Shown here: one piece after another, positions 34,673 to 44,776 of the stretch
Layout: every line of letters starts with the position of its first letter
Numbering within the stretch: position 1 is the first letter of the stretch
Source: Flavobacteriaceae bacterium MAR_2009_75
GTDB taxonomy: Bacteria > Bacteroidota > Bacteroidia > Flavobacteriales > Flavobacteriaceae
Length of the DNA stretch: 64,000 bases
Direction: 5' to 3'
NCBI GenBank assembly: GCA_002813285.1
Contig: PHTZ01000001.1
Location: 558,001 to 622,000, forward strand
The notes under the pieces: generated by a model
What the model saw: the letters and a program-made list of their open reading frames with translations, nothing else
Database searches by the model: none
Told to the model about the DNA's origin: nothing
Position numbers and translations under genes: made by a program

Positions 34673-36433
34673 TTGAAGGACTTGAAACAACTTCTCAGTG
34701 TTCTATTTTGCCTAGGCTACTTCCTAGTAGGCGTTGCCCAAGATGAGCAATCTGATGTCAACGATAGCATACAGAGTAAACAGATCAATATTGTTTACGG
34801 TGCTAATTTCACCAAAAATGAAGCTCAGTTTCCCGGGGCCTCTATTTTCAGTAAAGACAACCGGCAAGTACAGTTCGAACATCAAGGAGCCGATCTTTGG
34901 TGCGATATTGCCATTTATTACCAAAAAGAGAATCGATTGAGAGCGCTCGGCAATGTTCGTCTGCAGCAAGGAGATTCCATAGAACTCACTAGTGGAAAAA
35001 TAAATTATGACGGTGAAACGAAATTGGCGAAAGCCTTTGAAAATGTTCTTTTAGAGGCCGAACAGCAAAGCGGGCCGGTTACCTTACGAACAGATACCCT
35101 ATACTTCGATCGCGAAAGTCAAGAATCTTATTACAATAGCTCAGGCACAGTTGTTGATTCTACAAACACCTTGACCAGTGAAATTGGTCGCTACTTTATG
35201 GAGGTGAACAAATATCAATTTTTAGATAGTGTTCATATTGAAAACCCTGAATACACCCTCGATTCAGAGCAACTTGACTATTACACCACTTCAAAGAACG
35301 CCTATATGTACGGGCCTTCTACCATTACCGGAGAAGCCTATAAAATTTACTGTGAACGTGGGTTTTACGACACCAAGGTAGAAAGCGGTTATGGCATTAA
35401 GAACACCAGAATCGATTATAACAATAGAATAATTGAAGGGGATAGTGTTTATTTTGACAAGGCTCGAGAATTTGCTTCCGCCACTAATAATATAGTCGTT
35501 ACCGATACGGTGAACAATGGGGTAATACGAGCACACTATGCCGAAGTTTTCAAGGCCAAAGATTCTGTATTTGCCACCAAACGGGCAGTATCCATCAGTT
35601 TGGTCGAACAAGATTCACTCTACATGCATGGCGATACCCTAATGGTGACCGGTAAACCGAAAAATCGAATATCAAGGGCATTTAGAAATGCCAAATTTTA
35701 TAAAACGGATTTAAGCGGAAAATGTGACTCCCTTCACTTTTCGGAAAAAACAGGAGTCACACAGCTCATTAAAAACCCTGTGATTTGGAACGGTGAAAAT
35801 CAAATGACAGGTGACAGCATACACCTCATCTCAAATTTAAAAACAGAGAAAATGGACTCGCTAAAGGTGATCAACAATGCCTTTATCGTATCGCTAGACA
35901 GTATAAGTAAAACTGGTTACAATCAAGCGAAAGGCAAGGACCTCTTCGGTAAATTCGTAGACAATGAACTCAAAGTCATTGACTTGATCAAGAATACCGA
36001 AGTCATTTATTACATGTACAATGATGATGAACTGATTGGCATTGACAAGACCATTTGTAGCAAGATTCGTATCACCATGGCCAATAACGATGTGGAAGAC
36101 CTTACGTTTACAACCGATCCTGACGGTGATATTTTTCCGGAAAGAGAACTTCCAGTAGATAGTAGAAAGCTAAAAGGTTTTGTTTGGCGTGGTGATGAAC
36201 GCATAAAAACTATGGAAGATATTTTTGATGAAGATGACAACAACATTGAGTTGGTAGTAATAAGAGGTATAGACAATCCTATCGATATAGATGCGGAGGA
36301 AGCCGAGCGAAGTCAAAACTCTGGTGACCCTGTGAATGGCATACCCCCTCCGGAGAACAAAACGCCCCAACTAAAACCTATCGACCGACCGAAGCAGATA
36401 AAGGTAACCTCTGATCCTAATCAGTTTCAGTAA
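34673..36433 (+). CDS. OstA-like (LptA/LptD N-domain) exported protein
   Basis: A 586-aa protein beginning with TTG that gives a signal peptide (about 1-22, ending GVAQ). The mature protein is a series of OstA/LptA beta-jellyroll repeats, for example RLRALGNVRLQQGDSIELTSG near 89-109 and ARE-type segments such as YGIKNTRIDYNNRIIEGDSVYF. OstA-like domains form the lipopolysaccharide bridge across the periplasm, so LPS transport to the outer membrane is likely. The last 60 residues are a proline-rich, probably disordered tail. It has no barrel domain. It is followed closely by an aminotransferase gene. Confidence 0.85.
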   Translation: MKDLKQLLSVLFCLGYFLVGVAQDEQSDVNDSIQSKQINIVYGANFTKNEAQFPGASIFSKDNRQVQFEHQGADLWCDIAIYYQKENRLRALGNVRLQQGDSIELTSGKINYDGETKLAKAFENVLLEAEQQSGPVTLRTDTLYFDRESQESYYNSSGTVVDSTNTLTSEIGRYFMEVNKYQFLDSVHIENPEYTLDSEQLDYYTTSKNAYMYGPSTITGEAYKIYCERGFYDTKVESGYGIKNTRIDYNNRIIEGDSVYFDKAREFASATNNIVVTDTVNNGVIRAHYAEVFKAKDSVFATKRAVSISLVEQDSLYMHGDTLMVTGKPKNRISRAFRNAKFYKTDLSGKCDSLHFSEKTGVTQLIKNPVIWNGENQMTGDSIHLISNLKTEKMDSLKVINNAFIVSLDSISKTGYNQAKGKDLFGKFVDNELKVIDLIKNTEVIYYMYNDDELIGIDKTICSKIRITMANNDVEDLTFTTDPDGDIFPERELPVDSRKLKGFVWRGDERIKTMEDIFDEDDNNIELVVIRGIDNPIDIDAEEAERSQNSGDPVNGIPPPENKTPQLKPIDRPKQIKVTSDPNQFQ

Positions 36434-36459
36434 ACTAGATATTAAATAATTACGTGGTC

Positions 36460-37653
36460 ATGAAGAAAGATTTCTTTAAATATCAGGCCCAAACCTCTAC
36501 CCATCCATTAGCGATGGAAGTTTCTCGAGCAAAAGGAAGTTATATTTATGATACCGAAGGGAAAGCGCACCTAGATTTCGTTGCAGGAGTTTCTGCCTGC
36601 AGTTTAGGTCATTGTCACCCTGAGGTCGTAAAGGCAATTCAAGAGCAAACTGAAACCTATATGCATGTCATGGTTTATGGGGAGTATGCCCAAGCACCGG
36701 CGGTAGAATATTCTAAATTATTGGCATCATTTTTACCCGAAAATCTTCAAACCACTTATTTGGTCAACTCGGGCACAGAGGCCGTTGAAGGCGCATTGAA
36801 ACTAGCAAGAAGAGTAACTGGCCGAAGTCAATTAATTGCTGCCAAGACAGCTTATCACGGAAATACCATGGGCAGCTTGAGCGTTTTAGGTGTTGAAGAG
36901 CGAAAAAGCGCTTTCCGACCGCTTATTCCCGATGTATCTTTCATCACTTTTAATCAAGAGAAAGAGCTTGACAAAATCACCGACAAAACGGCAGCTGTCA
37001 TACTTGAAACCATTCAAGGCGGTGCCGGCTTTATTCTACCGCAGAACGATTATCTTAAAAAAGTAAGAACTCGTTGTAATGAAACGGGAACTCTTTTAAT
37101 TTTAGACGAAATTCAACCGGGTTTTGGCCGAACCGGAAAATTATTCGCATTCGAGAATTATGGTATCTCTCCTGATATTTTGGTAATCGGCAAAGGTATG
37201 GCCTCCGGGCTTCCAGTCGGTGCATTCGTTGCATCCCATACATTAATGGCCAATTTACAACAGGGCCCTAAAATGGGTCATATTACCACTTTTGGTGGTA
37301 ATCCGGTTATTGCTGCCGCAAGTTTGGCAACCCTTAAATATATTACTGAAACCAACCTAATAGCTGATTCTTTACATAAAGAAAAAATTTTCAGAAATGA
37401 GCTCAAACATCCGCTAATTAAAGAAATTAGAGGTAAAGGTCTAATGTTGGCCCTCATATTCGAAAAACCTGAGATAGCCAACCATGTAATCTTGACATGT
37501 GCCAATAAAGGCTTGATTCTATTCTGGCTATTGTTTGAACCTCGTGCCTTACGTATCTCCCCTCCGCTAACGATTTCTGAAAGCGAGATTAAGAAAGGAT
37601 GTGGCATGATCCTTGAAGTTTTAAAACAGTATGAGCAATATCTTGTTAACTAA
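36460..37653 (+). CDS. class III (aspartate aminotransferase-family) PLP aminotransferase
   Basis: A 397-aa PLP-dependent enzyme of the ornithine/acetylornithine aminotransferase superfamily. Features are VSACSLGHCHPEVV near 46-59, VNSGTEAVEGALKLARR near 104-120, ILDEIQPGFGRTGK near 213-226 and the PLP-Lys in DILVIGKGMASGLPVGAF near 241-258. The amino donor is unknown; it is clearly distinct from rocD at 56.8-58 kb. I use ATG 36460 rather than GTG 36454. It lies 26 bp after the ostA-like gene and is probably in one transcript with it. Confidence 0.88.
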   Translation: MKKDFFKYQAQTSTHPLAMEVSRAKGSYIYDTEGKAHLDFVAGVSACSLGHCHPEVVKAIQEQTETYMHVMVYGEYAQAPAVEYSKLLASFLPENLQTTYLVNSGTEAVEGALKLARRVTGRSQLIAAKTAYHGNTMGSLSVLGVEERKSAFRPLIPDVSFITFNQEKELDKITDKTAAVILETIQGGAGFILPQNDYLKKVRTRCNETGTLLILDEIQPGFGRTGKLFAFENYGISPDILVIGKGMASGLPVGAFVASHTLMANLQQGPKMGHITTFGGNPVIAAASLATLKYITETNLIADSLHKEKIFRNELKHPLIKEIRGKGLMLALIFEKPEIANHVILTCANKGLILFWLLFEPRALRISPPLTISESEIKKGCGMILEVLKQYEQYLVN

Positions 37654-37686
37654 TTTGTTAATAATATAGACGCTAACGGAATAAAA

Positions 37687-37711
37687 AGAGCCTTTCAAAA
37701 GGCTAATTTTA
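37687..37711 (+). terminator. possible terminator after the aminotransferase gene
   Basis: AGCCTT (37689-37694) and AAGGCT (37699-37704) form a short stem, followed by AATTTT. It is weak but correctly placed between two genes. Confidence 0.45.
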
Positions 37712-37738
37712 ATTCCATAGTTTAACCAAAACGTTCTT

Positions 37739-39148
37739 ATGGCGTTAGAATCTAACGAAAAGCCCGACCGTCCCATCGCTAAGTTTGAATCGATGCTCAA
37801 GACTGACGATATTTATTTTTTCGATGCGGAAGATTTTGAGGACATTATTCACCACTACCTCAATAATGGCAAAATCACTTTGGCTAAAAAAGCGATCGGT
37901 ATCGGTTTGCAACAGCACCCCGCTTCTGTAGAACTTAAGCTACTTGACGTAGAAGTTCTTGTTTTTGAAAACCATCTTGATCTTGCCGAACAATACCTAG
38001 ATGAACTTCAGGTATTGGACAGTAATAATGAAGAAATCTTTATACAAAGGGCGAACATTTACTCTAAAAAAGACAACCATGAGGCTGCGGTTGCCTTGTT
38101 AAACAAAGCCCTAGATTTGGCCGAAAACAGCTTTGATATTTATTCCCTACTTGGTATGGAATATCTTTTCATGGATGATTTTAAATTGGCCAAGGAAAGT
38201 TTTATGCGCTGTGTCTCTTTTGATGAGCAAGATTATTCATCGCTATATAACGTGATTTATTGTTTTGAATTTTTAGAAGACTACGAGGGTGCAATTATTT
38301 ATCTTAACGATTACTTAGAGCGCAACCCTTATTGCGAAGTGGCTTGGCACCAATTGGGCAAGCAATATATCGCTAAAGATATGTTGGCAGAAGCTCTTTC
38401 GGCCTTCGATTTTGCGATTATATCAGACGATACCTTTATCGGCGCATACTTTGAAAAAGGCAAGGTGCTCGAAAAATTGGGCAGGTTTAACGAAGCTATA
38501 GAGAATTATGAGACCACCATTCAAATGGAGGATCCTACATCACACGCCTATCTTAGGATCGGTAAATGTCATGAACGTCTCGAAAATGATGAAATGGCCA
38601 AGTATTATTACTACCATACCGTTCATGAAGACCCTTTATTGGACAAAGGTTGGTTGGCTATCACCGATTTTTATTTTAAACGAAAGAATTTTAAAAAGGC
38701 GTTGTTCTATGTAAACAAGGCTTTAAATATAGATGGTGAAAACCCTCAGTATTGGAAAAAATGTGCCATGATCAATGCCGCTTTAAACCGTCATGACCAA
38801 GCTGACTTTTCGTATAAACAAGCTGTTGATCTAGGTAATTACGAATTAGGTACTTGGCTAGATTGGGCCGATGTCGTTTTAAAAAATGATGACATACCCA
38901 GCGCTATTCAAGTTTTGAAGCAAGGTCAAGAGTTTTATCCGGAAAATGCCGAAATCAGGTATAAGACGGCAGGGTTCTACCTTGAGATGAACGACCCCAT
39001 CAATGCTAGAATAAGTCTTATCGATGCCCTGAAATTAGATTTTCATAAACTATCTATTTTTAAGGATGAATTTCCGCAGTACGCGGCGACCGATTGGGTC
39101 AGTAATATAGTAGCGAACATAAAAAAATCAACGGGCAAAACACCCTAA
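37739..39148 (+). CDS. tetratricopeptide repeat protein
   Basis: A 469-aa protein with no signal peptide, built almost wholly of TPR-type helical repeats from about residue 35 to 440, for example AAVALLNKALDLAENSFDIY and EAIENYETTIQMEDPTSHAY. The N-terminal part (KFESMLKTDDIYFFDAEDFE) precedes the first repeat and is typical of a flavobacterial cytosolic TPR family. It probably acts as a scaffold or adaptor; partner unknown. It ends with a strong terminator. Confidence 0.9.
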   Translation: MALESNEKPDRPIAKFESMLKTDDIYFFDAEDFEDIIHHYLNNGKITLAKKAIGIGLQQHPASVELKLLDVEVLVFENHLDLAEQYLDELQVLDSNNEEIFIQRANIYSKKDNHEAAVALLNKALDLAENSFDIYSLLGMEYLFMDDFKLAKESFMRCVSFDEQDYSSLYNVIYCFEFLEDYEGAIIYLNDYLERNPYCEVAWHQLGKQYIAKDMLAEALSAFDFAIISDDTFIGAYFEKGKVLEKLGRFNEAIENYETTIQMEDPTSHAYLRIGKCHERLENDEMAKYYYYHTVHEDPLLDKGWLAITDFYFKRKNFKKALFYVNKALNIDGENPQYWKKCAMINAALNRHDQADFSYKQAVDLGNYELGTWLDWADVVLKNDDIPSAIQVLKQGQEFYPENAEIRYKTAGFYLEMNDPINARISLIDALKLDFHKLSIFKDEFPQYAATDWVSNIVANIKKSTGKTP

Positions 39149-39204
39149 AATTAGTCGGTTGGCTAGTAACTGGTAATTTAAAAAATCTAAATATTCCCCT
39201 GCAG

Positions 39205-39234
39205 GGCCAAGCCGTTAAGGTTTGGCCTTTTTTT
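39205..39234 (+). terminator. Rho-independent terminator after the TPR gene
   Basis: GGCCAAGCC (39205-39213) pairs with GGTTTGGCC (39219-39227, one G-U pair) and is followed by seven T's. Confidence 0.85.
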
Positions 39235-39257
39235 CGCCACTTACCACTATAAAAACT

Positions 39258-39265
39258 TATTTTTG
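39258..39265 (+). promoter_or_regulatory. -7 element of the DUF368-aroE operon
   Basis: TATTTTTG matches TAnnTTTG exactly and ends 22 bases before the ATG at 39288. Confidence 0.5.
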
Positions 39266-39287
39266 CTTCTGTTGAAAATGACAATCA

Positions 39288-40202
39288 ATGGAAAACAGAA
39301 ACCTAACCCAGTATATCTTTGTAACACTTAAGGGCATGGCCATGGGTGCCGCCGATGTAGTACCTGGGGTTTCCGGAGGTACAATTGCATTTATTTCCGG
39401 TATTTACGAAGAGTTGATCACTTCTATCAACAACATAGATATCTCTCTTTTCAAGACATTAAAAGAAAAAGGACTTAAAGAAGCTTGGTCACAACTCAAC
39501 GGCAATTTCTTATTGGCTCTTTTTCTCGGTATAGCTATTAGTGTACTTTCTTTAGCCAAATTGGTCAGTTGGTTACTTGAAAATAAACCTATTTTAATTT
39601 GGTCTTTTTTCTTCGGTCTAGTGATTGCAAGTATTCTTTTAGTTGGCAAAGAGGTAAAAAAATGGACCGCCCCAACTATTATCGCTTTGATTCTAGGGGC
39701 TGTCACGGCTTTCTATATTACCACTCTACCACCATCAGGCAGCGTAGATAGTCTTCCGTTTTTATTTTTGTCTGGGGCGTTAGCTGTCTGTGCGATGATA
39801 CTACCAGGTATTTCGGGTGCTTTTATATTAGTACTCCTGGGCTCTTACAAAACGATTATAGATGCACTTCACAATGTTGACCTAAAAGTTATTGCAGTAG
39901 TTGGTTTCGGCGCTGTATTTGGGCTTTTAAGTTTCGCACGTTTGTTGAAATGGATGTTCAACAACTATAAAAACGTTACATTGGCTTTACTCACTGGTTT
40001 TATCATCGGTTCTTTAAATAAAATCTGGCCATGGAAACGTATTTTAGAAACCAAGACCATTGGTGAAAAGATTATAGTTATCGACGAGAATGTCTCTCCC
40101 TTCTCTTTTGAAGGTGATAATCAGCTGACAATTGCCATTGTTGCCGCCATTGTTGGGTTTTTGGTTATATTTATTCTTGAGCGAACCGCCGCGAAAAAAT
40201 AG
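39288..40202 (+). CDS. DUF368 (PopT-type) membrane protein, first copy
   Basis: A 304-aa polytopic membrane protein with about eight hydrophobic segments. Its two pseudo-symmetric signature loops are MGAADVVPGVSGGTIAFISG near 18-37 and AMILPGISGAFILVLLGSYK near 166-185. DUF368 proteins (PopT) are genetically established undecaprenyl-phosphate translocases that recycle the cell-wall lipid carrier across the inner membrane. The second copy follows without a gap, making this an unusual tandem pair, possibly a heterodimer. Confidence 0.92.
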   Translation: MENRNLTQYIFVTLKGMAMGAADVVPGVSGGTIAFISGIYEELITSINNIDISLFKTLKEKGLKEAWSQLNGNFLLALFLGIAISVLSLAKLVSWLLENKPILIWSFFFGLVIASILLVGKEVKKWTAPTIIALILGAVTAFYITTLPPSGSVDSLPFLFLSGALAVCAMILPGISGAFILVLLGSYKTIIDALHNVDLKVIAVVGFGAVFGLLSFARLLKWMFNNYKNVTLALLTGFIIGSLNKIWPWKRILETKTIGEKIIVIDENVSPFSFEGDNQLTIAIVAAIVGFLVIFILERTAAKK

Positions 40203-40211
40203 TTGCCCCGA

Positions 40212-41225
40212 ATGTACGAAACACGAACTTTTCTAGACAAGTTCTTTCTTTTCATTAAAGGACTCTGCATGGGTGCGGCCAATAAGGTACCCGGGGTTTC
40301 AGGAGGCATTGTTGCTTTTGTCGCCGGTTTCTACGAAGAATTCATCTATTCGCTTCAAAAAATAAACGCTAAAGCTTTTAAACTTTTGATAAGTGGTCGC
40401 TTTAAAAGCTTTTACCGCTATATAAATGGCCCATTTCTTTCGCTATTGATATTCGGTATGTTGGTCAGTTATTTCAGTATTTCGAAACTTCTTGATTTTT
40501 TTCTTGAAAAAAAAGAACTGTATGTTTGGTCGGCCTTTTTTGGAATGATTTTAGGTTCTATATATTATATCTCAAAAGATTTTGAACACTGGAACCGAAA
40601 GACTATTATTTCTGGCTTAATTGGTTTGGTTGTAGGTATATCAATTAGCTTTTTAAGTCCCGCTAAAGAAAATGATAACCTCTTCTTTATATTTCTATGT
40701 GGCATAATCAGTGTTTCGGGTATGACACTTCCCGGTCTATCGGGCTCCTTCATTCTAATATTATTGGGTAACTATGTATTACTATTAGTCGACTCGGTCA
40801 ATGCACTTTATGATACATTCGCTGAATTACTTCGAGGCGATTTTAGTTTCGTGAAAAATAAGGCCCGTATAGCCACCTTGAAAATATTGGCGGTATTTAC
40901 TTTGGGCTCGGCTACCGGTCTCGTGAGCCTTTCACACTTGCTCACTTACGTGCTTAAATACTATAAACACATTACCACGGCGGTTATCATAGGCTTTATA
41001 ACCGGGTCTCTAGGCGTAGTATGGCCTTGGAAAAAAACAATTTATAAAACCGACGCTATTGGAAAGCCCTTGTTAGATTCCAATGGCAAAGAGATAATCG
41101 TCAATTACGAACGGTATTTTCCAGATTTATCGATTTCAGAAACTTGGTGGGCGGTATTCTTCATAGGCATCGGCATAGTAGTTCTATTGTCTTTAGATTG
41201 GTACGGTAAAAACAGAAAAAAATAA
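40212..41225 (+). CDS. DUF368 (PopT-type) membrane protein, second copy
   Basis: A 337-aa polytopic membrane protein related to its upstream neighbour. Signature loops are MGAANKVPGVSGGIVAFVAG near 20-39 and GMTLPGLSGSFILILLGNYV near 176-195; it also has a charged loop of about 35 residues near 280-315 that is longer than in the first copy. A TTG at 40203 abutting the previous stop is an alternative start. Undecaprenyl-phosphate translocation is inferred from the family. Divergence between the two copies points to an old duplication with division of labour. aroE follows after one base. Confidence 0.9.
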   Translation: MYETRTFLDKFFLFIKGLCMGAANKVPGVSGGIVAFVAGFYEEFIYSLQKINAKAFKLLISGRFKSFYRYINGPFLSLLIFGMLVSYFSISKLLDFFLEKKELYVWSAFFGMILGSIYYISKDFEHWNRKTIISGLIGLVVGISISFLSPAKENDNLFFIFLCGIISVSGMTLPGLSGSFILILLGNYVLLLVDSVNALYDTFAELLRGDFSFVKNKARIATLKILAVFTLGSATGLVSLSHLLTYVLKYYKHITTAVIIGFITGSLGVVWPWKKTIYKTDAIGKPLLDSNGKEIIVNYERYFPDLSISETWWAVFFIGIGIVVLLSLDWYGKNRKK

Positions 41226-41226
41226 A

Positions 41227-41976
41227 ATGGCAAACAAAAAGCATCGGTATGGATTAGTGGGCAAGAACATTGCGTATTCTTTTTCCAAGGGCTATTTCAA
41301 AGAAAAATTTGAAAAATTAGGGCTAGCGAATTACTCGTATGAGAACTTTGACCTACAAGATATAAACGAGTTCAGCGATGTTCTGAAAAACACCTCTAAT
41401 TTAAAGGGGTTGAATGTGACCATACCCTACAAGCAAGAGGTAATCCCATTTATGAACAGCCTTGATAGTCAAGCTGAACAGATTGGGGCAGTCAACACCA
41501 TACAATTCACCAAAGACGGACCTAAAGGCTTTAATACCGATGCATACGGTTTTGAGAATACGATAAAACCATTTTTGCAACACCATCATAAAAAAGCCCT
41601 TGTTTTAGGCACTGGTGGCGCCTCTAAGGCAGTGGCCTTTGTGCTGAGCGAATTACAAATCGATAGTGTTTTTGTATCTAGAAATCCCTCTGACGAGCAA
41701 ATGAGCTACACCCAATTGAATGATATGGTACTTGAAGAGTATACTGTTTTGATAAACTGCACCCCTTTGGGTACACACCCGAATGTAGAAAAGAAACCGA
41801 ATATACCGTACCAAGCAATTACAGAAAAGCATTTGCTTTTCGACCTTATTTACAATCCAAGTAAAACTGCCTTCTTGCAAGAAGGAGAATCTCGTGGAGC
41901 CAGCATTTGCAACGGTCATCGAATGCTCGAGCTTCAAGCTGATAGAGCATGGGAAATCTGGCAAGAAGTCTCATAA
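41227..41976 (+). CDS. aroE: shikimate dehydrogenase
   Basis: A 249-aa NADP-dependent enzyme of aromatic amino acid synthesis, reducing 3-dehydroshikimate. The N-terminal substrate site has AYSFSKGYF near 16-24 and NVTIPYKQEVIPFMN near 62-76 (catalytic Lys), FNTDAYGF near 98-105 includes the Asp partner, and GTGGASKAVAFVL near 128-140 is the nucleotide loop. Shorter than E. coli AroE but normal for flavobacteria. Last gene of the DUF368 operon; a hairpin (42056-42071) downstream lacks a T-tract. Confidence 0.95.
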   Translation: MANKKHRYGLVGKNIAYSFSKGYFKEKFEKLGLANYSYENFDLQDINEFSDVLKNTSNLKGLNVTIPYKQEVIPFMNSLDSQAEQIGAVNTIQFTKDGPKGFNTDAYGFENTIKPFLQHHHKKALVLGTGGASKAVAFVLSELQIDSVFVSRNPSDEQMSYTQLNDMVLEEYTVLINCTPLGTHPNVEKKPNIPYQAITEKHLLFDLIYNPSKTAFLQEGESRGASICNGHRMLELQADRAWEIWQEVS

Positions 41977-42245
41977 TGCCAAAGGCTACATACTATGGTT
42001 CAGAATTAGTTTGAACTCGAATTAATCGCTTGAATTGTAAATCTTAAAATAGATCAAGAACTTTTGTTCTTAATAAGGTTGTTAGTATCTTACCGTTAAA
42101 TCTAGCAGTAGATTTCCCCAAATAAAAAATAGGCCTGAAGTATTAAAGTTTTAGGAATATATGTTCTGCAGATTAAGAGGATGAATGAGAAGAATTAAGC
42201 CTACTTACTTTGAAGATACTGGGCTTCAAAAAAATACAAACAACC

Positions 42246-44342
42246 ATGTCTGAAGATAAAAAACTTCAAAAAAACATTGAAAACGAAAATGAGGTTCAGG
42301 CCCCTGAAAAAGCTTCGAGCCAAATCAAAGAAGATACCTCTGAAACAACTGATGAGATAGCGAATGTCGAGCCCAAGAGTGAAGAAGTGGCAATAACAAC
42401 CACTAACACTGAAGCTGAAAGTGATAACGATGCCAATAAAGGCAATGAAGAAAAGGTATCGGGAGCAGAAACTATCGAGGGCAAAGAAGACGTACTTGAC
42501 GAAATTGACGAGAATAATGCAGAAGACGCTGAAGATAGCGATAATGAACACCGTCACAACATTCCCCTATTAGATTATCATTCGATGTCTATGGAAAACC
42601 TAGTGGGAGAATTACAAAAATTGGTTCGTAATGAAAAAGTTCAGGCCATTAAAAAGCATGTAGATGGCATAAAGTCTGAATTCGATCTCAAATTTCAAGA
42701 TTTTATCGAACAAAAGAAAGAAGATTTCGTAGCTAGTGGAGGTAACGAAGTAGATTTCAGATATAATTCGGTAACGAAAAGACAGTTCAATGAGGTGTAT
42801 GCCGATTATCGTGAAAAGAGAAATCAATATTACAAGAGTCTCGAGAAAGACTTAAAGTCAAATTTGACCCATAGGCTTGAAATTATTGAAGAGTTAAAAG
42901 GTCTTGTAAATGTTGAAGAAGACATGAACACCACCTATAAGACTTTTAAAGATCTTCAAGAACAATGGCGTAATGCAGGACCGATTCCAAGAGCGAACTA
43001 CAACGATGTATGGCGAACATATCAACACCATGTCGAAATTTTCTATGATTTTCTGCATCTAAATCGAGAGTTGCGCGACCTTGATTTCAAACATAATCTA
43101 GCCGAAAAAGAAAAATTGGCCCAACAAGCCGAGGCCTTGGCTACCGAACCCGATTTGAACAAAGTTTTTCGTGAGCTTCAGATTTTACACAAAATTTGGA
43201 AAGAAGAAATTGGTCCTGTAGGCCAGGCACATCGTGAGGCAATTTGGGAACGTTTCAGCAACGCGACCAAAGTATTGCACCAACGAAGGCAGGATCATTA
43301 TAAGCAACTAGATGCTGAATACGAAAAAAATTGGGAGAAGAAACAAGAATTTATCGCTGCCATTTCAAACATAGCGAACAATGTTTCGAACAACCATAAA
43401 GGGCTTCAACAACAGATCAAGCAAATTGAGGAGTTACGAAACAACTTTTTCTATGCCGGTAAGGTACCCCGAAACAAAAATGAAAGAACTTGGGCCGAGT
43501 TCAAGCAAGCAGTTCGTTCGTTCAACCGTAATAAAAATGCTTACTACAAAAATTTAAAGAAAGAACAGCAAGAGAATCTCAATAGAAAAAGGGAACTTTT
43601 AAACTTGGCAATCTCATTAAAAGACAGCGATGATTGGGACAGCACTACCCCCGAAATGAAGCGCATTCAAAGTGAATGGAAAAAAATAGGCCATGTTCCC
43701 AGAAAATATTCAGATAAAATCTGGAAAGAATTTAAAAATGCCTGCAACCACTACTTCGACCGCTTACATGCTTCAAAAAACAAAGGGCAACAAGAAGAGG
43801 AAGATAACTATGTGAAAAAAGAAGCATGCCTTGAGCGATTAAAGGCTATGCAACTTACTGATGACCGAAAAGCAAACCTGCAGGTTATTAAAGATTTTGT
43901 TAGCGAATGGAAATCGTATGGCAGAGTACCATTTCGTAAAAAGAACATTGACCAAAAGTTCAATAAAATTTTAGATGCCCTTTTTAAGAAACTAAAGGTA
44001 AGCAAGCAAGATGCCGAACTTTTAAAATATGGCGATAAGGTGCAACAATTGGCAGATGCCGACAACGAACGTGCCATACAGAACGAGCGAACTTTTATCA
44101 GAAAAAAAATAGAGGAAAGTAAAGGGGAAATTCGACAACTAGAGAACAACCTTGAGTTCTTTTCCAATGCCTCAGAAGACAATCCTTTGGTGCAGGACGT
44201 TATTAAACGAGTGAACGGTCACAAAGAGTCACTTGCCACTTGGAAAGCCAAATTAAAAAAACTAAATATCTTGAAAAATAGCATTAACCGAGAAGCAGAG
44301 TCTTCGGATATTGAAGAAAAGGGAGATAGTATAGACGAATAG
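42246..44342 (+). CDS. DUF349 repeat protein
   Basis: A cytosolic, highly charged protein of about 698 aa. I start at ATG 42246 (MSEDKKLQ) rather than the TTG/AAG-led extension at 42210. The first 115 residues are acidic and low in complexity, then several DUF349 helical repeats follow, recognisable by recurring EEWKKIGPVPR-like lines: LQEQWRNAGPIPRANYNDVW, SEWKKIGHVPRKYSDKIWK and EFVSEWKSYGRVPFRKKNID. The family is mostly coiled coil or helical bundle; function is not known to me. AT-rich spacers lie on both sides (268 and 434 bases), so it is probably monocistronic. Confidence 0.85.
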   Translation: MSEDKKLQKNIENENEVQAPEKASSQIKEDTSETTDEIANVEPKSEEVAITTTNTEAESDNDANKGNEEKVSGAETIEGKEDVLDEIDENNAEDAEDSDNEHRHNIPLLDYHSMSMENLVGELQKLVRNEKVQAIKKHVDGIKSEFDLKFQDFIEQKKEDFVASGGNEVDFRYNSVTKRQFNEVYADYREKRNQYYKSLEKDLKSNLTHRLEIIEELKGLVNVEEDMNTTYKTFKDLQEQWRNAGPIPRANYNDVWRTYQHHVEIFYDFLHLNRELRDLDFKHNLAEKEKLAQQAEALATEPDLNKVFRELQILHKIWKEEIGPVGQAHREAIWERFSNATKVLHQRRQDHYKQLDAEYEKNWEKKQEFIAAISNIANNVSNNHKGLQQQIKQIEELRNNFFYAGKVPRNKNERTWAEFKQAVRSFNRNKNAYYKNLKKEQQENLNRKRELLNLAISLKDSDDWDSTTPEMKRIQSEWKKIGHVPRKYSDKIWKEFKNACNHYFDRLHASKNKGQQEEEDNYVKKEACLERLKAMQLTDDRKANLQVIKDFVSEWKSYGRVPFRKKNIDQKFNKILDALFKKLKVSKQDAELLKYGDKVQQLADADNERAIQNERTFIRKKIEESKGEIRQLENNLEFFSNASEDNPLVQDVIKRVNGHKESLATWKAKLKKLNILKNSINREAESSDIEEKGDSIDE

Positions 44343-44776
44343 TTAATCGAACCAACTAGCTACAATATTGTTTAAATCATTGTTACAAAGATTTAAAGCT
44401 TTTAATTCAAAATATTCGATACTGACTCTTTAATACTTATATTGATTTCTAAGTTATCTTAACTTTTTTGAATTAGGGTTCGATAAAACTTGAATCACCA
44501 CCAAAAATTACATTTACCCCAAAAACTTCTAATAATGTAGTTCTAGCATTTTTTTAAAGAATAGGTAGATATATCAACCTTCTTGAAACCGGTTTGTTAT
44601 ATAATTTAAAATTCTCAACATAGTCATCAACTACTAAGTATTTTTCTTACAAATTATAAAGAAAGATTACAATAACATCTGCTCTATATACGTTTTTAGA
44701 CTTAACAGTGATATCAATCAGGCTTAAATGATAATTCCTCCGCATTTAAACTGTGAGTCTTTTAATTATTGTGATA
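44343..44776. other. 434-base AT-rich spacer, no gene seen
   Basis: Between the DUF349 gene and the histidine kinase gene. It is very AT-rich, with no ORF of note, no exact TAnnTTTG box with a suitably placed TTG, and no stable hairpin that I could find. The promoter of the kinase gene presumably lies here. Confidence 0.6.

Noticed and set aside
42056-42071. AAGAAC-TTTT-GTTCTT hairpin after aroE
   Set aside because: Short stem without a T-tract; too weak to call a terminator.
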